From an uncultured bacterium (GTDB lineage: Bacteria > Desulfobacterota_D > UBA1144), in assembly GCA_913050245.1 (NCBI GenBank), contig CAJWZJ010000004.1, positions 38,501-102,500 of the forward strand: a stretch of DNA of 64,000 bases, read 5' to 3'. The notes beneath the pieces are model-generated. The model ran no database searches, was not told where the DNA came from, and saw nothing but the letters and a program-made list of their open reading frames with translations. The position numbers were made by a program, and so were the translations under genes. Positions 55,551 to 63,603 of this stretch are shown here, piece by piece. Position 1 is the first letter of the stretch. Every line of letters starts with the position of its first letter.

Positions 55551-57661
55551 ATATTTACTTTCCTAGGTTTGCCTGCTGCTTCCTGCTCCCCAACGATTCC
55601 CTCTCTTTCCATCATTTCAATTATGTTGGCTGCTCGATTATAGCCGATCTTTAATCTCCTTTGAACCATTGATATCGATGCTTGTTTTGTTTGGGTCACT
55701 ATTTCCAAGGCTTGTTCATATAATGGGTCCTTACTAATATTTATATCTTCGGTATCAAATGATTCATCAGGTATTTTAGTAATCTCTTCATTATATTCAG
55801 GAGGACTTTGATCTTTAAGATGTGTAGAAATATTTTCTCTTTCTCCATCAGAAATTATTGATCCTTGAATTCTAATAAGATTATTTGGTGGTTGGAGTAA
55901 CAACATATCACCTTTACCTAGCAATTCTTCAGCGCCAGACGAATCTAAAATTATTCTCGAATCCGTTTTTGAGGATACTGCAAACGAGATTCTAGCAGGA
56001 AAATTTGCTTTTATTAAACCCGCCACAACATCAGCTGAAGGTCTCTGGCTTGCAACAATTAAGTGAATACCAGCAGCTCTAGCCATTTGAGAGAGTCTAG
56101 TGATTGATTCTTTAATTTCGTTTGGAGCAACAAACATTAAATCAGCAAGTTCATCAATAATAATTACTATATAGGGTAATAAATCAGAATCTGTATTATA
56201 ATCTGAACTCTTTTGAACCTTAGAGTTATATGAATCGATATCCCTTACTCCTATGTCAGATAGGAGTTTGTATCTAGTTTCCATTTCACGCACAGCCCAT
56301 TTCAAAGCAGCTGCAGATTTTTTTGGGTCTGTTACAACAGGATGGAGCAAGTGTGGAACATCCTCATACCCTGACAACTCGAGCATTTTAGGATCAATCA
56401 TAATGAATCTTAATTCTTTTGGTGATGCTTTGTACAACATGCTGGTTATAATGCTATGCAAAAAAACACTTTTTCCTGACCCTGTTGTACCGGCAATCAT
56501 TAAGTGTGGTGCTTTTTTTAGGTCCATAAACATTGGCGCACCTGAAATATCTTTACCCAAAGATAGGAAGATTGGGCTTGAATCATTTTTGAATTTTTCT
56601 TTAGAAAGCAATTCCTTCAGGAAGACCGTTTCTCTATTATCATTTGGAACTTCAATTCCTACTACATCTTTACCTGGAATTGGGGCAATTATTCTTACTC
56701 TTGTAGCCTTCAAGGCCATTGCCAAATCATTAGAAAGTGAAGCAATCTTGTTTATTTTTGTTCCAGCCTCTGGCTTATATTCATACATTGTAATAACAGG
56801 ACCGGGTTTGATTTCTGTTATTTTTCCTTCTATCCCAAAGTTTAGTAATTTTTCTTCTATACCTTTCGCTTTTTCTATTGCAATATTTTTATCATAAGGA
56901 ACTTTTGGTTCTACAGGCTCATCTAATAAATTGAGTCCAGGCAAAATAAAATCATCATATTTTTTCTTATTATTATCCTTAATAATTTTTTTAGTATTAG
57001 TTTTATCCAAAGGCTCAGAAACTAGAGCTTCTGCTTCTGAAACCTTAATATTGTCCTTCTCAATATTAATTTTTATTTCTTCATTTTGATTAATTTTCTC
57101 CTTCTTATTATCGCTTACTCTTTCTTTCTTATTAAAAGTTTTAATTATTTTTATAACGTTAGTGAAGAAATTATTTTTAAGTTGTAAAATAGAGAAGACG
57201 GAAATAAATAAATAAAATATAGTAGTGCCAATGCTACCTGCCAAAATTTTTATTAAAAATTCTGATAACTTAAAAGGAATCAATCCAATTATTTGATAAT
57301 TATTGAAAAGATTTACATATTCTCTGAAAAGATATATCAACCCACCAGTAGATATCGATAGAATAAAAATGAAAAAGAATCTTTTACCTAAACCTTTATC
57401 AATTTTATGTGTAAAAAAATTTAGCAATTTTTTTATTGAATATATAGATATAATTAATCCAGAAATACCAAAAAAATAATAAAATTTAGTTGATATATAT
57501 GAACCATAAACTCCAAGTATTACTTTCTTATCTGATACATTAAAGACTTCGGCTATTATACCAATACTAATTATAAGAAAGGTTAAAAGCGCTAATATAA
57601 CCAATATATATATTGGAACCATTCCAAAAAATTTAGTGAACTTATCTTTTAACTTCAACAT
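55547..57661 (-). CDS. ftsK: DNA translocase FtsK
   Basis: Septal ATPase that moves chromosome ends during division. The 704-residue protein has about four N-terminal membrane helices (residues 12-165), a short charged linker (to ~230), the alpha/beta motor domain with Walker A AGTTGSGKS near 392 and Walker B YIVIIIDELADLM near 495, and the C-terminal winged-helix gamma domain (DPLYEQALEIV, MVQRRLKIGYNRAANIIEMMEREGI). The linker is much shorter than in E. coli. The ATG is 15 nt from a -10 box with no Shine-Dalgarno. Confidence 0.97.
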   Translation of the reverse strand: MLKLKDKFTKFFGMVPIYILVILALLTFLIISIGIIAEVFNVSDKKVILGVYGSYISTKFYYFFGISGLIISIYSIKKLLNFFTHKIDKGLGKRFFFIFILSISTGGLIYLFREYVNLFNNYQIIGLIPFKLSEFLIKILAGSIGTTIFYLFISVFSILQLKNNFFTNVIKIIKTFNKKERVSDNKKEKINQNEEIKINIEKDNIKVSEAEALVSEPLDKTNTKKIIKDNNKKKYDDFILPGLNLLDEPVEPKVPYDKNIAIEKAKGIEEKLLNFGIEGKITEIKPGPVITMYEYKPEAGTKINKIASLSNDLAMALKATRVRIIAPIPGKDVVGIEVPNDNRETVFLKELLSKEKFKNDSSPIFLSLGKDISGAPMFMDLKKAPHLMIAGTTGSGKSVFLHSIITSMLYKASPKELRFIMIDPKMLELSGYEDVPHLLHPVVTDPKKSAAALKWAVREMETRYKLLSDIGVRDIDSYNSKVQKSSDYNTDSDLLPYIVIIIDELADLMFVAPNEIKESITRLSQMARAAGIHLIVASQRPSADVVAGLIKANFPARISFAVSSKTDSRIILDSSGAEELLGKGDMLLLQPPNNLIRIQGSIISDGERENISTHLKDQSPPEYNEEITKIPDESFDTEDINISKDPLYEQALEIVTQTKQASISMVQRRLKIGYNRAANIIEMMEREGIVGEQEAAGKPRKVNI

Positions 57662-57675
57662 CTAGTTTTAGTATG

Positions 57676-57704
57676 AAAATAGCGAAGACTAAAAAATATG
57701 TCAA
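57676..57704 (-). promoter_or_regulatory. Promoter of ftsK
   Basis: On the minus strand TTGACA at 57704-57699 and TATTTT at 57681-57676, exact 17-bp spacer. The start would be near 57669, about 8 nt before the ftsK ATG. Confidence 0.6.
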
Positions 57705-57748
57705 CTTTTAATTTTGTTAATATTTTTTTTAAAGTAGAATAAGGAAAA

Positions 57749-58792
57749 ATGCTCTATAATCTTTTAAAGCCTTTAATTTGGCAGATTAATCCTGAAACTG
57801 CACATAATTTTGTAATTAATTTATTGAAAACTAACTTGTTAAATATTATTAAGTCTAAAAATCCAAATCCAATTCTAAAAACAAACCTTGCAAACATGGT
57901 TCTGCCATCACCTTTAGGACTCGCTGCAGGCTTTGATAAAAATTTTGAAGTTTTTGATAAAATGTTTAATTTAGGTTTCGGATTTGTTGAGTCAGGCACC
58001 GTTACACCACACCCTCAGGTAGGAAATGCCAAGCCTAGAATTTTTCGACTCATTGAGGATGAGGCTCTAATTAATAGACTCGGATTCAATAATGATGGTT
58101 TAGTAAAGATCAAAGAGAACATATTGGACAAGTTTGATAGGTTCGCTTTAAATAAGCTAGGTGCAAATATAGGTCCAAATAAAAACTCAAAAAATAGAAT
58201 TGAAGACTACATTATATGCTATAAATCCTTAGCTAAGATCTCTGATTACATAACTATCAATATATCATCGCCTAATACACCTGGTCTCAGAAATTTTGAA
58301 ACTTCAGAGATTGATGAACTACTAACAGAAATAAATAAATCCAGGATTAATGAAAATTCTATTTTTGTTAAGCTATCTCCAGATATTAGCAATAAAGACT
58401 TAGAAATTTCATTGCAAAAAATAGTTCAATATGGAATGAATGGTGTGATTCTTACAAATACAACTTTAGCCAGACCAAATTTTATAAAATCCAATTTCTT
58501 AAGTGAAAAAGGAGGCTTATCTGGAAAACCACTTCTCGATAGATCAAAGGAGTGTATATCAATTGCGTATAAACTAATTGGGCGAGATATTCCAATAATC
58601 GGTGTTGGTGGAATATCATGTCTCGATGATGTCTTATCATACCTAAATGCAGGTGCAAGCGCTGTTCAGCTATATACAGGATTAATTTACAAGGGCCCAA
58701 AAATTGCTAGCAATATAAATGATGAGTTGGCAAAATATCTAATTTCTAATAAAATCAGTAATATTTCCGAATTAGTAGGAATTAATCATTAA
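57749..58792 (+). CDS. pyrD: Dihydroorotate dehydrogenase (quinone), class 2
   Basis: Membrane-associated FMN enzyme of pyrimidine synthesis. The 347-residue protein has the class 2 N-terminal helix (PETAHNFVINLL), then LPSPLGLAAGFDKN near 51, FVESGTVTPHPQVGN near 76, the catalytic Ser in ITINISSPNTPGLRNF near 170, the FMN Lys in VFVKLSPD-like IFVKLSPDISN, and IIGVGGISCLDDVLSYLNAGASAVQLYT near 285. A -10-like TAGAAT and AAGGA lie just before the ATG. Its 3' end overlaps the convergent SDR by 21 bp. Confidence 0.97.
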   Translation: MLYNLLKPLIWQINPETAHNFVINLLKTNLLNIIKSKNPNPILKTNLANMVLPSPLGLAAGFDKNFEVFDKMFNLGFGFVESGTVTPHPQVGNAKPRIFRLIEDEALINRLGFNNDGLVKIKENILDKFDRFALNKLGANIGPNKNSKNRIEDYIICYKSLAKISDYITINISSPNTPGLRNFETSEIDELLTEINKSRINENSIFVKLSPDISNKDLEISLQKIVQYGMNGVILTNTTLARPNFIKSNFLSEKGGLSGKPLLDRSKECISIAYKLIGRDIPIIGVGGISCLDDVLSYLNAGASAVQLYTGLIYKGPKIASNINDELAKYLISNKISNISELVGINH

Positions 58793-59488
58793 TCTTTCTG
58801 CATTATCAATATTAAAAATTTTTCCATTAATTTTTTTGTCTTTCAGTATGTAGTCTATAAATTTAAGAATGGAAGAAATTCCATCTTTAGATCTATAATT
58901 TGTCTTATAAATATTATTAATTTTTTTGTCACTTGGCTTCATAATTGGCCCTAGGTTCAAGGAATTGACTCGTACTTTATTATTAAAATTTTTTGACATA
59001 GTTTTTGTAAGAATATTTAAGCCAGATTTTGAAATAGTATATCCTGTAAATTTATGCCAAGGATTATTTAAAGATAACGAATCGCCAATATTAATTATAT
59101 TACCACCGCAATTTTTTTTCATATGTTCACCTAAATATTTTGTAAGAAGCATTGGGGATATTAAATTTATATTCATATTTTTAACAAGAAGTCTTTCATC
59201 TATTTCATCCTCCTCAAAAATGGAGGCATTGTTTATAAGCAACTCTATTGATCCATATTTCTTAATGCATCTTTGAGAAAAATTTCTAATCTTTGTTGTA
59301 TCATTGAAGTCATACTTTATTGTTTTACAATCTAGCCCGAGATCTTTAAGATTTTCACTTAAATCTTTGGCCTCATTAAAACTATTATTATAATGAATGA
59401 GCAGTTTATATTTTTTCGAGAGGTGTAGGCTGATTTCCCTTCCTATCCTTTTTGAGCCACCAGTAATTAATGCTACTTTTTTATTCAT
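58772..59488 (-). CDS. Short-chain dehydrogenase/reductase, pteridine reductase-like
   Basis: I start it at ATG 59488 (MNKKVALITGG), giving 238 residues; an upstream ATG at 59503 lies within the JAMM gene. NADP motif TGGSKRIGREISLHLSK is near residue 9, NNAS near 86, and the catalytic Tyr/Lys are in GYTISKSGL near 150 (Y-x3-K). A GDSLSLNNPWHKF segment precedes the Tyr, where most SDRs have Ser. The GGSKRIG start and overall layout resemble pteridine reductases (FolM/PTR1), so a role in folate or pterin reduction is possible but unproven. Overlaps the JAMM stop by 8 nt. Confidence 0.75.
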   Translation of the reverse strand: MNKKVALITGGSKRIGREISLHLSKKYKLLIHYNNSFNEAKDLSENLKDLGLDCKTIKYDFNDTTKIRNFSQRCIKKYGSIELLINNASIFEEDEIDERLLVKNMNINLISPMLLTKYLGEHMKKNCGGNIINIGDSLSLNNPWHKFTGYTISKSGLNILTKTMSKNFNNKVRVNSLNLGPIMKPSDKKINNIYKTNYRSKDGISSILKFIDYILKDKKINGKIFNIDNAERLMINSY

Positions 59489-59906
59489 AAATTTTTGTTT
59501 CAATTTCTATAAACTCATCTTTAATCTCATCAATTTCCCAAGTTATTAAATTCTTGAATTTATTTTCATAAATAGAGTAAATCATATAAGCCATTTCCGG
59601 CCATGCATAAAGCTTATCAGTTTCTGATGCAATAGCTGGGTGACTTGGATGAGAATGATAAATACCTATAATAGATAAACCCAAATCTTTTGCAATCTTT
59701 TCACCTTGCATATAATCTTTGGGGTTTAGTTCATATCTATCAGCTGCTCTTGCTTTATTTAAATTTTCACAATCATAAAAGTCTTTGATTATATATTTAT
59801 TATTATTTTTTGTTCCAATTAAAACTCCACAAACTTCATATGGAAAACCTTTCTCACAAATTCTCATAATTTTATCATTAATACTCTTAGAGATCTCTAC
59901 CACCAA
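59481..59906 (-). CDS. JAMM/Mov34 zinc protease, Mec-like
   Basis: A ~141-residue single JAB1/MPN domain. The full catalytic signature is present: Glu24 in PYEVCGVLIG, then H84-S-H86-x7-S94-x2-D97 (IYHSHPSHPAIASETD). Bacterial stand-alone JAMM proteins remove residues from ubiquitin-like sulfur carriers; Mec of Mycobacterium frees cysteine from CysO. Here the gene follows cysM directly, overlapping its stop, supporting a Mec role. No CysO/ThiS-like gene is in the window. The frame opens with TTG (59906); GTG at 59903 fits the GGAGG upstream better (6-nt spacing). Confidence 0.88.
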   Translation of the reverse strand: MVVEISKSINDKIMRICEKGFPYEVCGVLIGTKNNNKYIIKDFYDCENLNKARAADRYELNPKDYMQGEKIAKDLGLSIIGIYHSHPSHPAIASETDKLYAWPEMAYMIYSIYENKFKNLITWEIDEIKDEFIEIETKIYE

Positions 59907-60823
59907 ACACCTCCACTTAAATACCTATATCCACCATCCGGAATTACACAAACGATAGATGCCATATCAACTTTTTTTAACTCCTCCAGCGCAGCTAAAA
60001 CGACTGCCCCTCCAGAATGACCAACAAACATTCCTTCAAGTTTCACTAAATCTTCCATTACTTCATAAGATTTTTCTGTATTTGCCCAATAGGTTTCGTC
60101 AATTATTTGATCACTATATATGCCAGGGACAATAGAAGTCGGAATGTGCTTCAAACCTTCAAGCCCATGTAAGGAATTATCTGGCTGTACAGCTATGACT
60201 TTTATTTTTTCATTTTTTTCTTTAAGGTATTTTGATGACCCCATGACTGTTCCACTAGTTCCAATACCTGCAATAAAATGAGTAATTTTGCCATCTAATT
60301 GATCCCAAATCTCTGGACCTGTTGTGGAATAATGTGCCAAGGGATTTGCAGGATTATTATATTGATCAGGCATAAAATATTTATCTGAAAAATTTTTTGC
60401 TAATTTTCTTGCCTCAATTATTGCTCCATCTGACCCCTCGAAAGGACTTGAATATATTATTTTTGCGCCATAAGCTTCAAGAGTTTTTTTTCTTTCTATA
60501 TTTATATTTTCTGGTGTAACTAGTTCTACTTTAAATCCTAATGCTGAACCAATCATTGCATAAGCAATAGCCGTATTGCCAGATGATGAATCCATAATAG
60601 TTTTTTTTGAAGTTAGTTGCTTATCTTCTATGCCACTCTGAATCATTGATAAAGCGGCACGATCTTTTATAGAGCCACCAGGATTAAACCACTCAGCTTT
60701 TATAAAAATTTGTTTATCTGTGGATAGACCTTCAAATCCAGATAATCTAATCATTGGAGTTTCACCGATTAAATCTACTATTGAGTTTATATTTGAAAGC
60801 TGATTTTTAATTTTACTCATCAA
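59897..60823 (-). CDS. cysM: Cysteine synthase, CysM (O-phosphoserine sulfhydrylase)-like
   Basis: PLP enzyme for cysteine formation. The 308-residue protein has the PLP Lys53 in NPGGSIKDRAAL, DSSSGNTAIAYAM near 78, ENINIERKKTLEAYGAKII near 104, QYNNPANPLAHYSTTGPEIW near 153, and AGIGTSGTVMGSSKYL near 184. The C-terminus PDGGYRYLSGGVWW resembles the end region of the mycobacterial CysM that uses O-phosphoserine and the CysO thiocarboxylate. Its linkage to a JAMM protease strengthens that reading. Classical sulfide-dependent cysteine synthase B is the alternative. Confidence 0.88.
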   Translation of the reverse strand: MMSKIKNQLSNINSIVDLIGETPMIRLSGFEGLSTDKQIFIKAEWFNPGGSIKDRAALSMIQSGIEDKQLTSKKTIMDSSSGNTAIAYAMIGSALGFKVELVTPENINIERKKTLEAYGAKIIYSSPFEGSDGAIIEARKLAKNFSDKYFMPDQYNNPANPLAHYSTTGPEIWDQLDGKITHFIAGIGTSGTVMGSSKYLKEKNEKIKVIAVQPDNSLHGLEGLKHIPTSIVPGIYSDQIIDETYWANTEKSYEVMEDLVKLEGMFVGHSGGAVVLAALEELKKVDMASIVCVIPDGGYRYLSGGVWW

Positions 60824-60852
60824 AGTTAATTTAACACATTCTTATTAATGTA

Positions 60853-61554
60853 TTAATTACTGTAGAAATTAATAACAGATTTAAATAATTTTAAGCCATC
60901 AGTATTACCAAATATTTTTTCACTTGCACGCTCGGGATGCGGCATCATTCCAATTACATTCTTTGATTTATTGGTAATACCTGCAATGTTAAGCATGGAA
61001 CCGTTTGGATTTATATTACTATTTAAGTCTCCATTTGAATCGGAATAAGAAAAAATTATCTGGTTATTCTTTTTCATTTTGTTAATTGTGATCTTATCGG
61101 CATAAAAGTTTCCCTCAGCATGTGCTATTGGAATTTTTATTATCTCATTATTTTCATATAAATTTGAAAATCTACTATCATTATTAACTTTCAAATTCAC
61201 ATCTTTACAAATAAATCTTAAAGATTTATTTCTTAGCAATGTTCCAGGCAGCAACTTTAATTCAGTTAGTATCTGAAATCCATTACATATACCAATTATT
61301 GAACCACCATTAAGCGAAAATTGCTTTAATTTTTTAGCAATCTTACTTTGTGATGCAATGGATCCTGTTCTTAAATAGTCACCATATGAAAAACCACCTG
61401 GTACTACAATACAATCGACCCCAGATATAGAACTACTATCATGCCATATATATTTACATTTCTGTTTCAAGATTTTTGTCAAAACATGAAAGCAATCACG
61501 TTCACAATTCGATCCAGGAAAATTCAATACAGCAAAATTAATTTTTTTCATCAT
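60853..61554 (-). CDS. purQ: Phosphoribosylformylglycinamidine synthase subunit I (glutaminase)
   Basis: Glutaminase that supplies ammonia to PurL in purine synthesis. I start it at ATG 61554 (or the next ATG, 61551), giving about 233 residues; the frame extends to 61587 inside purS but family proteins begin KKINFAVLNFPGSNCE. The nucleophile Cys is in IIGICNGFQILTEL near residue 86, and GGFSYGDYLR near 52 and MMPHPERASE near the C-terminus with the catalytic His and Glu are present. It overlaps purS by 17 nt. purL is not in the window. Confidence 0.95.
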   Translation of the reverse strand: MMKKINFAVLNFPGSNCERDCFHVLTKILKQKCKYIWHDSSSISGVDCIVVPGGFSYGDYLRTGSIASQSKIAKKLKQFSLNGGSIIGICNGFQILTELKLLPGTLLRNKSLRFICKDVNLKVNNDSRFSNLYENNEIIKIPIAHAEGNFYADKITINKMKKNNQIIFSYSDSNGDLNSNINPNGSMLNIAGITNKSKNVIGMMPHPERASEKIFGNTDGLKLFKSVINFYSN

Positions 61555-61798
61555 AAATTTCAAAACTATATTCTTCAATAACTTCATTGACTAAAAGTTT
61601 TTGACATAAATCTTTAACTATTTCTTTACATTTTCTTTTATTGCTAGCCCTAACTGTAAAAGTTATTTTTTTTCCTACTCTGAATCCAGAAGCAGAGGGA
61701 TTTGAGGAGTTCTTCAAAGAATTTTCAATTGCCTCGCCCTGGGGGTCTAAAACGCTTGGAATGGGCATTATATTTAAATTAATTTTATAACTAGGCAT
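61538..61798 (-). CDS. purS: Phosphoribosylformylglycinamidine synthase subunit PurS
   Basis: Small subunit that bridges PurQ and PurL in organisms with the three-part enzyme. The 86-residue protein has SVLDPQGEAIENSLKN near residue 15 (family VLDPQG-A) and VGKKITFTVRASNKRKCKEIVKDLCQKLLVN, with the C-terminal EEYSFEIYDE. It lies next to purQ; its stop lies inside purQ and its start base is shared with the end of parB. Confidence 0.94.
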   Translation of the reverse strand: MPSYKINLNIMPIPSVLDPQGEAIENSLKNSSNPSASGFRVGKKITFTVRASNKRKCKEIVKDLCQKLLVNEVIEEYSFEIYDEKN

Positions 61799-62643
61799 TA
61801 TTTTTTAAAAAACTTTATTAAATTATTAAGCTCCTCCAAGCTATTAAATTTTATCTCAACTTTACCCGATTTTGAACCACCTTTTATATTTACTGTAAGG
61901 CCTATTTTATTTTCTAGATCATTTCTAATGCCATCCAGATATATGTCATTTTGATTAGAATTTCTTTTAAAATTCTCTTTCTTACTTTTTCTTGCTAGTT
62001 TTTCGACCTCTCTGACACTTAAACCATCAGAAATAATATTTTGTGAAATTTCTATAATTTTTGATTCATCTTCAAAGGACAAAAGCGCTATCGCATGTCC
62101 CCTTGTTAGTTTATTATCTATTATCAAATCAATTACTTGATTGGGAAGTTCTAAGATTCTTAAAGTGTTAATTATACTTGCTCTTTTTTTACCAGTTATT
62201 TTTAAGATTTGATCATTGCTAAAATTATAGTCATTAATTAATTTCTTAATAGCTTTTGCAGTTTCAATAGGATTTAAATCTTCTCTTTGAATATTTTCAA
62301 CTAAAGCTAGTTCAAAAGTATTTTGATCATCAGAAGAAAGTATATTGACTGGAACCTTCTTCAATCCTATTACTTGAGATGCTCTCCACCTTCGTTCACC
62401 AGCAACAATTATGTACTTTCCATCTTTATTATCTATTACGGAAATTGGTTGAATTAGACCGTGTTCTTTTATTGAGTCTGCCAAATCATTTATTAGATCA
62501 ACATCAAAATTCTTTCTTGGTTGATTGGGATTTGGCATTAAATCTGTAATAAATAATTCACTATTGTCAATTTTACTTAATGGATCAGGTTTATTATTTG
62601 ACCTTATTAATGAATCAAGACCTTTACCTAGAGATTTTTTCAA
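61798..62643 (-). CDS. parB: Chromosome-partitioning protein ParB
   Basis: CTP-dependent clamp that binds parS and loads SMC. The 281-residue protein has KSLGKGLDSLIRS at the start (ParA-stimulating segment), the CTPase motifs including DLMPNPNQPRKNFD near 34, VAGERRWRASQVIGLKKVPV near 79 (GERRxRA), and ENIQREDLNPIETAKAI near 115, the HTH (NDQILKITGKKRASIINTLRILEL near 139) and a C-terminal dimer domain. I found no parS-like 16-mer in the window. Its start overlaps parA by 20 nt. Confidence 0.96.
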   Translation of the reverse strand: MKKSLGKGLDSLIRSNNKPDPLSKIDNSELFITDLMPNPNQPRKNFDVDLINDLADSIKEHGLIQPISVIDNKDGKYIIVAGERRWRASQVIGLKKVPVNILSSDDQNTFELALVENIQREDLNPIETAKAIKKLINDYNFSNDQILKITGKKRASIINTLRILELPNQVIDLIIDNKLTRGHAIALLSFEDESKIIEISQNIISDGLSVREVEKLARKSKKENFKRNSNQNDIYLDGIRNDLENKIGLTVNIKGGSKSGKVEIKFNSLEELNNLIKFFKK

Positions 62644-63427
62644 CGTAATCTCCTCCGTTTTTAGATATTAATTCTTTTGAAAGTTCCATATAAGACTTTG
62701 ATCCTAAACAAAATCTATCATAATCAAATATGCATTTACCAAAACTAGGGCTTTCTGCGAGCTTAACATTTTTTGGTATTATAGTTTTCAATACTTCTTC
62801 TCCAAAATAATTTTTTACTTCATTAACAACTGTTTTACAAATATTATTTCTTGAATCGAACATCGTAAGAAGAAACCCTTCAATTTGTAAATTGTTATTT
62901 ATTCTTTCTTTAACCAAATTAATAGTCTTATTAAGTTGAGCTAATCCTTCCATAGCATAAAATTCACATTGTATTGGCACTAATATGGTATTCGATGCTG
63001 ATAGTGCATTGATTGACAATAAACTTAATGAAGGAGGACAGTCAATTATAATAAAATCAAAATTATAAACATCCTGGGACTCTATATTTTTCTTTAAAAT
63101 ATTTTCTCTATCATCTAAATCATAAAGTTCAATATCCGCTCCTGAAAGTTCAGCTGTAGCAGGAGACAAATAGATTTTCTTATTATCACCTATTTCAATT
63201 TTTTTGATTATATCGCTAATGTCTTTGTTTGCTGAAAGTAAATCGTAAGTTGTAAAATTCAAGGAATTCTTGTCTATCCCTAATCCACTAGAAGCATTTC
63301 CTTGAGGATCTAAATCTATTATTAAAACTTTTTTGCCTAGCAAGCTTAATCCTGCACTGAGATTTACCACAGTAGTGGTTTTGCCAACACCACCTTTTTG
63401 ATTTATAACTGCAATAATTTTTGGCAT
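62624..63427 (-). CDS. parA: Chromosome-partitioning ATPase ParA (Soj-like)
   Basis: Deviant Walker ATPase that moves ParB-parS complexes. The 267-residue protein has the deviant Walker A KGGVGKTTT at residues 11-19, DLDPQGNASSGLGID near 38, DFIIIDCPPSLSLLSINAL near 125 (Walker B) and the ParA/Soj surface residues MFDSRNNICKTVVNEV near 188. No N-terminal DNA-binding extension, so it is the chromosomal type. gidA/gidB, its usual neighbours in many proteobacteria, are absent; the 16S rRNA gene is divergent upstream instead. Confidence 0.97.
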   Translation of the reverse strand: MPKIIAVINQKGGVGKTTTVVNLSAGLSLLGKKVLIIDLDPQGNASSGLGIDKNSLNFTTYDLLSANKDISDIIKKIEIGDNKKIYLSPATAELSGADIELYDLDDRENILKKNIESQDVYNFDFIIIDCPPSLSLLSINALSASNTILVPIQCEFYAMEGLAQLNKTINLVKERINNNLQIEGFLLTMFDSRNNICKTVVNEVKNYFGEEVLKTIIPKNVKLAESPSFGKCIFDYDRFCLGSKSYMELSKELISKNGGDYVEKISR

Positions 63428-63482
63428 TTTTAGTATTATATAATTAAAATTCAGCTTTATAAAAATATATTTTGTAAGTTTC

Positions 63483-63510
63483 TTGACAATTAACTAGTTT
63501 AATATACATT
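63483..63510 (+). promoter_or_regulatory. Promoter of the 16S rRNA gene
   Basis: A consensus TTGACA at 63483-63488 is followed by TACATT at 63505-63510 (16-bp spacer) or TATACA at 63503-63508 (14-bp spacer). It lies 56 nt from the divergent parA start and about 95-120 nt before the mature 16S end. The -10 choice is open. Confidence 0.6.
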
Positions 63511-63518
63511 AATAAGCT

Positions 63519-63532
63519 CCACGTTTTCGTGG
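63519..63532 (+). other. Short hairpin in the rRNA leader
   Basis: CCACG, TTTT loop, CGTGG: a perfect 5-bp stem about 9 nt after the -10 box, so at the very 5' end of the rRNA precursor. It could protect the 5' end or act in processing or antitermination. No boxA that I recognise follows. Confidence 0.4.
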
Positions 63533-63603
63533 GTGATATTTGAAAATTTATTAGAAGATACGTGTGAGTTTTTCGAGCCAATTAAATTAAACAAAATCTT
63601 TTT

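Noticed and set aside
56253-56897. 214-codon open frame opposite ftsK
   Set aside because: Antisense shadow of the conserved motor domain; no family features or start signal.
63428-63603. parS or DnaA-box cluster between parA and 16S
   Set aside because: I found no near match to the TGTTTCACGTGGAACA-type site and no set of DnaA boxes; only promoter, hairpin and leader are visible.
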